The notes beneath the pieces are model-generated. The model was not told the origin of the DNA. It did no database searches and saw only the letters and a list, made by a program, of their open reading frames with translations. Below, one piece after another: positions 1-9,623 of a DNA stretch of 64,000 nucleotides. The translations under genes and the position numbers were made by a program. How positions within the stretch are numbered: the stretch's first letter is position 1; every line of letters begins with the position of its first letter. The stretch is from assembly GCF_002368395.1 (NCBI RefSeq), contig NZ_AP018254.1, forward strand, positions 868,001-932,000. The letters are read 5' to 3'. The stretch comes from Calothrix sp. NIES-3974 (lineage in GTDB: Bacteria > Cyanobacteriota > Cyanobacteriia > Cyanobacteriales > Nostocaceae).

Positions 1-609
1 ATAGCTTTAGCATCTCGTCAACAGGGAAAGCTAATGGTTGACACTTATTTTGAAACGGCATTATTTGAAGTTTCATTTAATTGTGTTGTCGATCTGGGTT
101 GTGGGAGTGGGGAAAGATTGATTGAATTGGCTAAAAAGTGTCCTCAATTAAAAGGTATTGGCATTGATATCAGTTCTAAAGCTGTTGAATTAGCAAAATC
201 CTTAGTTTCGGAAGCCAACTGTCAGGATAGAATTACTATTTTCAGAGATGATATGAGGAATTTGCAGCCGAAAAAAGAATTTTTTGATGTTGATACAATA
301 TTTAGCTTTTTTAGTGGACACGACATGTGGCCAAAAGAAAATTGTGTGAGTATTCTTCGTAATTTTCGTGATATTTTTCCAAATGCAAATCGATTCCTTC
401 TATGTGATACCTATAGTTCTGGGCTGATTCCATCTTCACAAATACCCATATTTACCCTTGGATTTGAAACAATTCATGCTGTGATGGGACAACATATCCC
501 ATCCTTGGAAGAGTGGATGAATTTATTTCCAGAATCTAAGTGGAGGTGTGTAAATCAGTATTATGTAGAAGTTCCATTTTGTACTATTTTTGATTTACGT
601 GCCGAATAG
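1..609 (+). CDS. SAM-dependent methyltransferase, 5' end outside window
   Basis: A class I methyltransferase-like protein. The reading frame is open from the first base of the window, so the true start probably lies upstream; the first in-window ATG (34) gives 191 residues. Motif I reads VVDLGCGSGERLIELA (about residues 18-33 from that ATG), followed by the acidic loop GIGIDISSKAVELAKS that normally contacts the SAM ribose; a DDMRN segment fits motif II/III. Substrate cannot be told. It is followed after 111 bp by an aminotransferase on the same strand, so the two may belong to one biosynthetic unit continuing to the left. The region looks more AT-rich than the rest of the window. Confidence 0.8.
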   Translation: MALASRQQGKLMVDTYFETALFEVSFNCVVDLGCGSGERLIELAKKCPQLKGIGIDISSKAVELAKSLVSEANCQDRITIFRDDMRNLQPKKEFFDVDTIFSFFSGHDMWPKENCVSILRNFRDIFPNANRFLLCDTYSSGLIPSSQIPIFTLGFETIHAVMGQHIPSLEEWMNLFPESKWRCVNQYYVEVPFCTIFDLRAE

Positions 610-720
610 AATTAATAATTACATTCTTTTCTCAAAGGTTGTAATCGAGTTTTTTATACATATCGTTTTGCAATCAAGAAGTTTTTGATTATCTTAAGAT
701 AGATAAATGGGAAGATTATT

Positions 721-1731
721 GTGCATGATGACAGCATTTTTCTCAATCAAAGTGAAAGCTTTTTCCCCCCATCACCAAAAGTATTACAAGCCATATCAAA
801 TATTCTATCTAAAGTTAATAGATATCCGCAAACTCAAAGCGAAAATTTGAGACATAAGTTAGCAGAATATACAAAAACATCACCATCTCAAATTATTGTT
901 GGAAATGGCTCAGATGATATTATCGAGTTAATAATACGAGTATTAGTTAATTCTGATGACCAAGTTTTAATCCCTGTGCCAAGTTTTCCTTGGTACTGGT
1001 ATGCGTCTAAAAATCTAAACAAAAATCATGTGTTTATTTATAGCGATCGCGAATATAATTTTAATATAAATTCAATTCTTGAAAATATATCTAGCTCTGT
1101 GAAATTAATCTTTATTGCTAATCCTAATAATCCAACAGGGAAGATAATAAAACGACAGGAATTAATCAAGTTAATTGAAAATTCTAATTGTTTTGTTGTC
1201 ATCGATGAATGCTACTATGAGTTTTGCCAGGAGACAATAATAGACCTTGTAAAAACGTATTCTAATTTGATTGTCATACGTAGTTTTTCCAAAGGTTTTG
1301 CGCTTGCTGGACTTCGCATAGGTTATGCAGTCATGAATGATGAACTTGCGTCTAGCTTGAGAGTCAAAATGCAATTATTTGGAGTTAATTCAATTGCTCA
1401 AGCGGCAGCAATTGCGGCATTAAGTGATATTGATTATTATCAAATGCAAATAAACTCTTTATTAAATCAAAAAGAGTTTTTAAAAAATGAACTTTTAAAG
1501 ATGAACTTTGATGTTTGCCAATCTTATACTAATTTTCTCTTTGTTGGAACTAAAAAACTTGGTATTCTTGCAAAGGACTTAGTTGAAGAACTAAAACAGA
1601 AGAACCTATATGTTAAGGACTGTAGTATGTTACCTGGTGTAGATAAATATCATTTTCGGACTTCTGTGGGTAATTGGTTTGAAAATGAAATGATACTGAC
1701 ACAATTGAATATAGCAACCCAATTTAAGTAG
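721..1731 (+). CDS. PLP-dependent aminotransferase, histidinol-phosphate aminotransferase (HisC)-like
   Basis: A fold-type I class I/II aminotransferase of 336 residues, slightly shorter than usual HisC (about 350-360). It starts at GTG 721 with GGAAG about 8 bases upstream. Visible signatures are GNGSDD (cofactor phosphate region), NPNNPTG, the DECYYEF segment (Asp contacting the PLP ring) and SFSKGFALAGLRIGY, whose lysine should form the Schiff base. HisC, CobD-like and other small aminotransferases share this pattern, so the substrate is not assigned; pairing with a methyltransferase suggests specialised metabolism rather than core histidine synthesis. Its last codons and TAG stop lie inside a dispersed repeat that recurs at 34597. 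Confidence 0.85.
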   Translation: MHDDSIFLNQSESFFPPSPKVLQAISNILSKVNRYPQTQSENLRHKLAEYTKTSPSQIIVGNGSDDIIELIIRVLVNSDDQVLIPVPSFPWYWYASKNLNKNHVFIYSDREYNFNINSILENISSSVKLIFIANPNNPTGKIIKRQELIKLIENSNCFVVIDECYYEFCQETIIDLVKTYSNLIVIRSFSKGFALAGLRIGYAVMNDELASSLRVKMQLFGVNSIAQAAAIAALSDIDYYQMQINSLLNQKEFLKNELLKMNFDVCQSYTNFLFVGTKKLGILAKDLVEELKQKNLYVKDCSMLPGVDKYHFRTSVGNWFENEMILTQLNIATQFK

Positions 1732-1839
1732 TGAAAAATAGCATACCCTTGACTGATGACTTGTGACTACTAACTAACCGTCAACTGTCAACCGTTAAAA
1801 ACCTTACATATAAGATTTCACAAATTGTTTAGGACTGCG
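1722..1839 (+). repeat. Dispersed repeat, copy 1 of 2 (about 110 bp)
   Basis: The segment from the end of the aminotransferase gene (starting ATTTAAGTAGTGAAAAAT) to TTTAGGACTGCG recurs in the same orientation at 34597-34703 with small differences. Shared blocks include TTGACTGATGACT, GTCAACCGTTAA and AGATTTCACAAATTGTTTAG. No coding capacity is visible. The repeat overlaps the aminotransferase stop codon. Confidence 0.8.
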
Positions 1840-1876
1840 ATAGTTTTCTATGTTTATAGTTGTGGCTGAAGTTTAT

Positions 1877-2106
1877 TTATACAGGTATCTCAATGACAAA
1901 CTCTGTACCCTCTCCAACAGTGGAGATACAATCTAATTTACCCTTGTGCTTGTCAACAATAATTTGATAGCTAATGGAAAGACCTAAACCAGTTCCACTT
2001 CCCACTGGTTTAGTTGTAAAAAAGGGATTAAAAATATTTTGGCGTATTTCTTCAGGTATTCCACAGCCATTATCAATAATCCGAATTTGGATATATTTCC
2101 TATCTA
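1877..2106 (-). pseudogene. Histidine kinase ATPase domain, 3' remnant of the kinase gene cut by the IS
   Basis: This leftward frame encodes the end of a HATPase_c domain: [11 protein letters not shown] (N/G1 box), [19 protein letters not shown] (F and G2 boxes), then the final strand and stop. It has no HisKA dimerisation part and no native start; its first residues are read from IS DNA. Hybrid Ser/Thr kinase-GAF-histidine kinases of cyanobacteria end with exactly this kind of domain. The gene that lies just beyond the IS (2991-7962) lacks such an end, so these are the two halves of one gene, with the linking HisKA and first part of HATPase missing. Confidence 0.85.
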
Positions 2107-2990
2107 CAGCACTTTCGAGGTAAATGAGGTACACTTGTTATTAGTGCATCAAAAATTAAAATGAAACCCTACTCAATCGATTTACGAGAAAAAATAGTAA
2201 GTGCTTACGAAAAGGGTGATACATCAATTCGAGGAGTAGCTGTGCAGTTTGGTATAGCAAAAAGCTATGTGCAGAAGCTAATCAGGCAAAAAAGATTGGA
2301 AGGGCATCTAGAACCCAAAAAGCAAGGTGGAGCAATGAAGGGTAAGCTAGATGATTACGGTGGCGAATTAGCAGAAATGGTTCAAAGTTACCCGGATTTA
2401 ACTTTATTGGAATATTGCGAGTATTTTGGAGAAAAATATAACATTTGGGTGTGTGCAAGTGTGATGTGTTGTGCATTGCAAAAACAAGAATTAACTCGAA
2501 AAAAAAGACTTTACGTAGCAGCCAAGCGAAAACAGAAAGAGTCCAAAAACTGAGATTAGAATATTGGGAGAAAGTAAAACACATAGACCCAGAAAACCTT
2601 GTGTTTATAGACGAAATGGGTGTTTTGCTTGGTTTGACTAGAACTCATGCTCGAAGCGATCGCGGGAGTAGAGCTTATGATTTTAAACCATATTACCGAG
2701 GTGCAAAAATAAGTGTAATTGGAGGAATTAGCTTCAAAAAAGTCTTAGCTGTGATGACTTTAAATGGCTCAATGAATGGAGAAGCTTATAAAGTTTTTGT
2801 AGAGCATTTTTTACTTCCACAATTATGGGTTGGTGCAGTCGTTGTAATGGATAATCTGCCAGCACATAAAGTCGAAGAGATTAAGCCTTTGATTGAATCT
2901 GTAGGAGCAAGTGTTCTTTATCTATCTCCTTATTCCCCTGAATTTAATCCAATTGAACATTGGTGGTCACAATTAAAAGCGTTCTTAAAA
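2107..2990 (+). mobile_element. IS630-family insertion sequence, right end deleted
   Basis: The 884 bp here match the complete copy at 46618-47633 with one seen difference (G at 2362, A at 46873). The left end begins CAGCACTTTCGAGG after a TA dinucleotide (2105-2106), as expected for IS630/Tc1-mariner elements that duplicate TA. Identity stops at 2990: the last 132 bp of the element, including the right inverted repeat and second TA, are absent and the sequence goes directly into the GAF-kinase gene. The copy should therefore be unable to transpose by itself. Confidence 0.93.
2161..2553 (+). CDS. IS630-family transposase, OrfA (helix-turn-helix part)
   Basis: The 130-residue N-terminal half of the transposase. 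MKPYSIDLREKIVSAYEKGD followed by an HTH (SIRGVAVQFGIAKSYVQKLIR) is the classic start of IS630 transposases. The frame ends at 2553, while the catalytic half is in the -1 frame (from 2445). A run of eight A at 2499-2506, read in this frame as cgA AAA AAA, is a good slippery site for -1 frameshifting. The expected product in an intact copy is an OrfAB fusion of about 340 residues. Confidence 0.9.
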   Translation: MKPYSIDLREKIVSAYEKGDTSIRGVAVQFGIAKSYVQKLIRQKRLEGHLEPKKQGGAMKGKLDDYGGELAEMVQSYPDLTLLEYCEYFGEKYNIWVCASVMCCALQKQELTRKKRLYVAAKRKQKESKN

Positions 2991-2996
2991 GTGTAG
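2445..2996 (+). pseudogene. IS630-family transposase OrfB, C-terminally truncated
   Basis: The catalytic half in the -1 frame. The DDE triad is visible: FIDEMG (first Asp), VVMDNLPAHK (second Asp) and NPIEHWW (Glu). IS-derived sequence ends after KAFLK at 2990 and the frame stops at 2996, so the last 38 residues found in the copy at 46956-47618 are missing. Loss of the C-terminus together with the right inverted repeat makes this copy non-autonomous, and probably inactive. Confidence 0.88.
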
Positions 2997-5900
2997 ATTC
3001 TAGAAGTTGATTTTTTTGGTCTAATTCTTGGGTTCTTTCTTGGACTTTAATTTCTAAATGTTCTTTAGAGGCTTGTAAATCTTTGTATAGCCTAATATTT
3101 TCCAGGGAAATTACGGCTTGGGTGGTGAGGTGCTTAATAATTTCTAGACGATTATCGCTGAATGCACCGGGTAAGTAGGTATTTTCGAGGTAGAAGACAC
3201 CGATTAGCTGTCGCTGTTTAAAAATGGGAATGCATAGCAAGCTTGCAATTTTATTATCTTGAATATAGGTTTCTTTCTCTAACTTACGTTCCCCTAAAGC
3301 ATTATGATAAAATACGATTTCTTTTTTGCGGCGGACAAAGTTGACAATTGATAAGGGGATTTCAGTTGTTGCTTCTTCAATGGGAATGGAACAAAATCTG
3401 GTTTCTAGTTGGGAATTCACAACTTGACAAATGGCACTAATTACTAGGTCTTGAATATTTTGATGGGGAAGGATTAAACAGGTTTTGGTTGCACATGCAT
3501 TTTTGGTGATGATTTCCATCAACATGCTTGACATGACATTAAGATCAACCTGTTCGGTAATGGTTTGAGATGCTGCTAAGATATTGTTTAAATCAATGGA
3601 ATGTAAGTAATTGGTACGGGATGACATTGATGTTGTGGATGCAGTAGGAGCTTGCTGACCGATTGTTTTTGTCTCGGCAATAGATTCTTCTAGATATTTA
3701 TAAGCTAAATCTGATTGTTCTTGAGCATTTAAGTCGTGGAAATTATCGACACGATTTAACATCATATCTAGATAAATTAAGTTATTTGATAAAAATTCAG
3801 GGTAAGTGTCAGCTAGGTGTTGAGCTTTTGCTTTTGCACCCCAACGGATATAAAGTTGATAAGCTTGATTAATGTAGGTGCTGGCAATAATTTCTCGTCC
3901 CCATTCAAGATAAAATTTACCTGCTAGTTCATTGGCTAATGCTTCTTCGTGGAGATATTCGTTTTCTTTCGCACCAGCGATCGCACGGTCGTATAATTCC
4001 ATTGCCGCAACTTTATCACCTGTCACCCGTTTGAGTTCGGCTGCAATTAAATCCGCTTTGTGTTGATAATTTATGGGGGCATTTTCTGCCCAGTATTTCA
4101 TTTTTTGGAGATGATTATCGACTTGATTGATAAAGTTTTCATGATGTTTTTCATCATGGATTTTTAAATAAGTTAGTGAACTATAAAAATAAAACTGAGG
4201 AATAGCAATCGTTCCGAGGGCAGCAAACAGGTATTCTTCTGCGATTGTTAAATTTTTATATGCCTGAATGTACTCTCCAAATACATAAGAGAGCTGCATT
4301 TTACAAAAATACAAATAGAAAAGTGCAATCCCATCATTATCACTATGATGAAGTGGTAAGCTAGTGTTTTCGTTATAAAAATCACCATTTAAAATGAATG
4401 GTTCTGTCTTTTCCACTAGTAAGTTATCGAGAGTTTGTAAAAAAATAGAATTATAATTATAAGCTCTGATTTGCTGAATATTTAATAGTTTTTGGTTATG
4501 TTGAATTATTTGAGTGGAGAGTTTATGGAGAGAAACTCCAAGAAAATATGAATGATAGGTATGGGCATAAAGAGCATAGGAAGCGAATTCTAAATCGCCA
4601 ATTTCTATCAGGGACGAATATACTTCTAAGAGGGGAGATAGGGTTGTTTTTATATGTTCTTTCCAGTGTCGAATTACTTGATTGAATGTTTCAATTACTT
4701 TTGCGCTACAAGTTTGATACCTCCTATCTTCAATTAAGGTTAATGCTAGTTTACCCATTCGATATCCGTAATCAACATCTCCAGTGATTCCACAAGCAAA
4801 TAATCCATAGGTTATATAGGCGAAAGCAGATAAATCGGAATTTCCATGTTTTAAAGATATTTCAACCTGTTTGACTGCTATGAAAATACATAAATTTGGT
4901 GATGTTTGATAGGCAAAAACTATGGTGCTAGCCAAAATACGGACTATAGTTAATTGCTGTTTATCTACCATTTCTGGTAGGTTAAGTATCTCATCTTCTG
5001 TTTTTGTTGCCAACTTTAAGCTAATGGATCGCAGTTCTTTCTGTACTTCCTCTGGACTAGGATTTTCCGGAAATTCAATGTCGAATAATTTGAGAATATC
5101 TAAAGCACATTTAACTGCTTCCCTGGCTTTTCCTTTCCCTCCTAGGGATTGAATTCTAATGTCAAAAACATCGATTTTTTCTTCTAGAGTTTTGACGTTT
5201 TCGATGATGGCTTGGCTATATTCAATTGCTTCGTCGAGGTGTCCAGTTTTATAGGCAACTATTGCACCTTTATTGTATAGTCCGTAGCTGAGTTCGTAGT
5301 GGTCTTTCCAGCAGTTGGGGGATAGGATTTTAATTCCGGTGCTGAGGTATTCGTAGGCTTTTTCGTAGTTTTCTTGTTCGAGGTATTGATTTCCTGCGTA
5401 GAAGTTAAGTTGCGCTAGACCGTCACGTTCTTCTTGGAGGGTGATGAGGTGGGTGGCAAAATTAAATTGTCTTGCGACTTCCAGGAGGAGTTCTTCCCGT
5501 TCTTCGGTGTTGAGGTATTGGAGAAGATAATAACCGTTTCTCAGGTGGACTGAGGGTTTTTCGTCGTCGGGGATGAGGTCGTATGCTGCTTGACGAACTC
5601 TGTCGTCAACGAACCAAAATACTACTGGTTGGGTTTTGAGTTGAGGAACGATATATCCCCGGAAATTCTCTAATTCCGGATCTATCCTCATGGCAATTTC
5701 TTCGATGTAATGATATTCAGGGATGTAATCTTCGAGGGTATCGGGTTGAAAAGAGGTGAGAAAGTTGGATTGTTCGACGGGGAAAATAATTCCTTCGAGG
5801 ATGGGGGTTTGCAGTTCGATAGTTGTCCATTCCATGTCGTTCCCCCGAATCACCTTAAGGGTACGCAGGTCGAATACTTGACCAATACAAGCTGCTAGCT

Positions 5901-7962
5901 TGAGGATACGATGGATTACCCAATCGTATTTTTTCATGTCGGAGATAATCCGGTTGACAACTTCGTCGGTGAGGGCTATTTTACGGATCTCAGCAAGGTC
6001 GTATTTCCATTTCCGTTCCTGCCAACTGTACATTAACAGTTCATCCCGTCGCAACTGGTGGAAGAAGTTATGGAATTTGCGGGGGTTTCCTTTGCTATAG
6101 GTATAGACCATTTGGGTGAGGGAGACAAATTCTACTTCTTCGTCGTTGAGGGTATCGCGAATGATTCGACTGATGTCTCCTTGGGACAGGTTTTCTAGTT
6201 CGATGAAGGTGCTAAATACGTCTAATCGCTCAATAGCTTCAAAGGCTAATTCCACGGGATGATCGACCCGTGCTGGATTATACTGATAGGAAGCAATGAA
6301 TAATACGGATGTTAAATTTGGTTGGGGAGGTTGGTAGTTGGAATTATAGGTAGATTCCAGGGTCGGCAATGGTTTCGTGTACGTATTTTCAACGATAAGA
6401 GTTTGCATTAATTCAATTGATGCCGGGTCAGCCCACTCCATGTTGTCTAGGAAGATAATTAGGGGAGCTTCTGGTGTGGCGATCGCTTGAATCACACGGC
6501 GAAATACAATCCCTAAGAGATTTTCCGGTGTCTCGACGGGTTGGGGGACAATGGTGTTGCTGCTTGGTTCTGTTTCAGATGTATCTAAAAATACCTCTAA
6601 CTCTGGGATGTGGGGAGCGATCGCATCTAAATCTTCTCCAATGGCATCGAGGATTTTTTCTCGCCAATGGATAAATCCGTAATTAGTGAGGCTACATACT
6701 TGGGAAATTAAGTCCCGAAATACCCGGATAAATCCCGATAGGGGGATATGCTCATCACCTTCGCAAAATTGTCCTTGGAGAAAAAATAAATATTCATCGG
6801 CTAATTTTCGGCTAGCATGGAGAACGAGGGCGGTTTTTCCCACACCTTCACCCCCAGAAATCATGACTATTTCGCTGGTTCCTTCCTGACGACAATGCTC
6901 AAAAGCCTTGACAATCGCGTCAATATCTGATTCCCTTCCGTAGAGTCGATCGGGTATTTCTAACTCCCCAGAAATGTCCTGATCACCCAACCGGAATAAA
7001 CTAATGGATTTATCCTCTAACCATTCCTCCAGACAATATTTTAAATCAACCCGAATTCCCTCCACACTTTGATAGCGATCGCTTGGTTGTTTGGCGATTA
7101 ATTTCCGCACAATATTACCAATGGTGCGGGGTATTTTCGGGTTATAATCGCTGGGATTAGGAATACCCAATGATGAATGAATATACACCAGTTCACTAAT
7201 GTCGTGAACCATGAAGGGGACGGTACAGGTTAATAATTCAAATAGGGTGACACCAAGGGAATAAAAATCTGTGCGGTAATCCATTAACATATTCATCCGT
7301 CCCGTCTGTTCGGGAGAAATGAATTCCAGGGTTCCCTGGGGATTAGCGGGTGTATCGATAAATCGCTCACCTTTGGGAACTTCAACCGCCAAGCTAAAAT
7401 CAGTCACTTTAACTTCTAGGGTTTCCGGATTGAAAATAAAATTTCCCGGTTTGATATCCTTATGAATAATTCGATGGGCATGAAGTTGATCGATAATATC
7501 TACTAACCTGAGGGCGACATGGAGAAAATCGGTAATAAAATCACTTTCCTGCTCATCTTCGGGTGCAACAGGCTTTAAGTTGAGTCCATCAGAACGCCAA
7601 TTGCGGAAGCTACGCTCTGCTAAATCAATTTTGTCATGATATCGCCAAGCTCGAATCAAATGGTGGAGAGAAAATCCCCCCATATCCTCCATCACCAAAC
7701 CATAACCGTGACGCAGGTTTAATAACTGATAGGGTTTAATAATACAGGGAATATCTAAATTTTCGGCAATATAGTATTGGTGTCGAAATTGGGTCAGTTC
7801 ATCATAACTAGGAAACTCCCCCCGCATCAACTTAATCACAACAGGAAAATTATCCTTCACCCGAATCGCTCGAAATACCGTGGTTTTGTCACCAGTGTAT
7901 ATCTGTTCGGTTAACTCATAACCAGGTACTAAATGAAATGCAATTACGGAAGGTAGCATCAT
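2944..7962 (-). pseudogene. Hybrid Ser/Thr kinase - AAA ATPase - GAF sensor kinase, 3' truncated
   Basis: A leftward giant signalling gene. The first ATG is 7962 (a TTG three codons earlier is possible). Order: Hanks-type kinase (about 15-300; IIHKDIKPGN catalytic loop, VTDFSLA metal loop, FISPEQTGR); AAA/NACHT-like ATPase with GGEGVGKTAL P-loop (about 370) and IIFLDNMEWAD Walker B; a long TPR-like helical region; GAF domain (about 1475-1635); coiled-coil linker KVQERTQELDQKNQLLE. Native sequence ends near 2991; the last residues to the stop at 2944 come from IS DNA. The histidine kinase output normally following is lost except for the remnant at 1877-2106. The N-terminal kinase could still be made and active. 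Confidence 0.9.
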
Positions 7963-8222
7963 AGTAAACAATGATTGAGAAACTGAAATTAGCCGGGTCT
8001 AGTTAGTTGGGTTCTAACTACTGTAGTTTTCCCACCGGCCAGCACAAAGTAACATGATTTTTCACGAACAGGGATATTTTTGCGTGATTTATCGGGTTCG
8101 CAAACAAAATATACAAATATTATTTACACGAAAACCCGTAATCTAAGAAATTTTGTATTTATATCAATTTGAAACAATAACGGGACAGATGAATTTTGTT
8201 TACCCAGACGCAATTCTGGATG

Positions 8223-8245
8223 GAGACGTAGCACTGCTACGTCTC
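8223..8245. repeat. Short hairpin repeat (GTAGAGACG family), TAGCA core
   Basis: GAGACGTAGCA and TGCTACGTCTC form an almost uninterrupted palindrome. It overlaps the 3' end of the leftward metal-binding protein gene, whose final codons GTA GAG ACG and stop TAG are the arm of the hairpin. It belongs to a family seen at least 15 times in the window. Confidence 0.85.
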
Positions 8246-9235
8246 TACATTAAACATTAGATACGTCCCACCTAAACCCTCCACAATCGCGCGGGTATTA
8301 TGGGTCATCACCCGTTGATATGTGTCAACCTGACTACCGTGCTTACCCAATCCATAGGTAAATAGGGGACGGGTAAAAATTCGTACTTGTGATTGTTGGG
8401 CGATCGCCTGAAAAACTGGAGGATTGATTCCCGCTTCCACAAAAATCGCTGGTACACGGGTTTTTCTAATGGCTTGAGCGAGGGTATTAATCTGCTCGGT
8501 AGAAATTTGGGATTTATTGCTAATTGGTTGCAGGTAGCTGCGAGATGCCAATCCATAGGTGTTGGCATAATAGCCTAGTTCCGGATGGGTGGAAATAAAT
8601 ATGCGGTTGTATGCAGGTATACTGGCAATCCGAGATTGAATCCAATTATGCAGTTGGTTCAGTTCTGTAACTAATTTTTGGTGATTTTGGCGATAGATAT
8701 TAGCATTTTCGGGAGCGAGATTTTGCAGCTGGTTACGGATAATGTCAGCCATTTTGATCCCATTACGCACATCATGCCAAATAAACGGGTCAGCAACGCT
8801 TTTATTGCCAGATTTTAATAATCTGGGTTTGGGTTGAGCTTGTTCCCCAACCGCAACTACAGGGGATAATTGTTTTTGAGTACGCATAAATGCTATTAAA
8901 CTGGGTTCAAGATTATAACCATGAACCAGAACTAATTGAGCTTGATTGATGGCTTGTTGGTCGGTGGGGGTAATTTGATAGCTGCGAGGATTTTTATCTG
9001 CTGGAATTAGGCAATCTAAATTAATTGTCTCACCAGCAATTTGCTGAGTCAGACTACATAAAATACTCGTAGTCGCAACTACACGGGGGAGGCTTTTTGC
9101 TGGAGGAGCATCCACACTGGAAACTGTATAGGTAAAATTATCAGCAGGTTGGGATTGATTACAACTAATCAGAAATAAACTCAATAAATATATAATTATT
9201 TGTAATTGGTTGATGATATTTTTTCCCGTTATCAT
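8237..9235 (-). CDS. ZnuA/MntC-like metal ABC transporter substrate-binding lipoprotein
   Basis: A 332-residue cluster A-I solute-binding protein. The N-terminus has a hydrophobic segment ending LFLISC, a lipobox, so it is probably a lipoprotein. VVATTSILCSLTQQIAG, LVHGYNLEPSL and the helical backbone ending in TYLMF are typical of Zn/Mn-binding members. Several usual metal ligands look replaced: the DPHxYEPTP motif reads NPRSYQITPTD, DPHVW reads DPFIWHD, and the last acidic ligand position reads RPLFTYGLG; the histidine in STHPELGYY is kept. No permease or ATPase gene is adjacent. Metal specificity is therefore uncertain. The C-terminal VET and stop are supplied by a hairpin repeat. Confidence 0.8.
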   Translation of the reverse strand: MITGKNIINQLQIIIYLLSLFLISCNQSQPADNFTYTVSSVDAPPAKSLPRVVATTSILCSLTQQIAGETINLDCLIPADKNPRSYQITPTDQQAINQAQLVLVHGYNLEPSLIAFMRTQKQLSPVVAVGEQAQPKPRLLKSGNKSVADPFIWHDVRNGIKMADIIRNQLQNLAPENANIYRQNHQKLVTELNQLHNWIQSRIASIPAYNRIFISTHPELGYYANTYGLASRSYLQPISNKSQISTEQINTLAQAIRKTRVPAIFVEAGINPPVFQAIAQQSQVRIFTRPLFTYGLGKHGSQVDTYQRVMTHNTRAIVEGLGGTYLMFNVET

Positions 9236-9250
9236 AATTTACCTACCACT

Positions 9251-9545
9251 AAGGGGATGTTTTAAAAGTCGATTTTAATACTTGAATTATCGTTTTTGGG
9301 AATGGGAAGAGACGCGACATGTCGCGTCTGTACTCTTGAAGGAAAAATCAGCTTTATCACCCCATGTCCAGAGTCAGGATGATAGTCAAAATAGTGATAA
9401 TTAATACTTGAAACAACCTCTAATATCGCTTACGCTAACGCTTGCTACATATCAGGGGCTATAACCGTTGATTATTCTAGTTTCATTTATTGCAAAGTAC
9501 AAGAGAATCGATATAAGAGGATGTTTTCAACAGTCGATTTTAATA
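9251..9545 (-). repeat. Dispersed repeat of about 250 bp, inverted relative to the copy at 54994
   Basis: This gene-free stretch matches 54994-55253 in inverted orientation and in part 63073-63155. Shared blocks are GATTTTAATACTTGAATTAT, a hairpin GACGCGACATGTCGCGTC, GATAGTCAAAATAGTGATAA, CATATCAGGGGCTATAACC and CTAGTTTCATTTATT. It is bounded by two direct copies of GGATGTTTTnAAnAGTCGAT (near 9253 and 9520), which may be the element ends. No open reading frame is seen. The remainder up to 9623 holds nothing recognisable. Confidence 0.8.
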
Positions 9546-9623
9546 GTACAGTTTATACACATTTCACTCAAATGTTGATGCATTTTCTTCCCCTGTATCC
9601 CCTGCTTCCTACATGTATCAACT

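Noticed and set aside
2282-2584. Leftward 100-codon frame inside the IS, also at 46793-47095
   Set aside because: It is antisense to the transposase overlap, occurs only because the two IS copies are the same, and has no domain.
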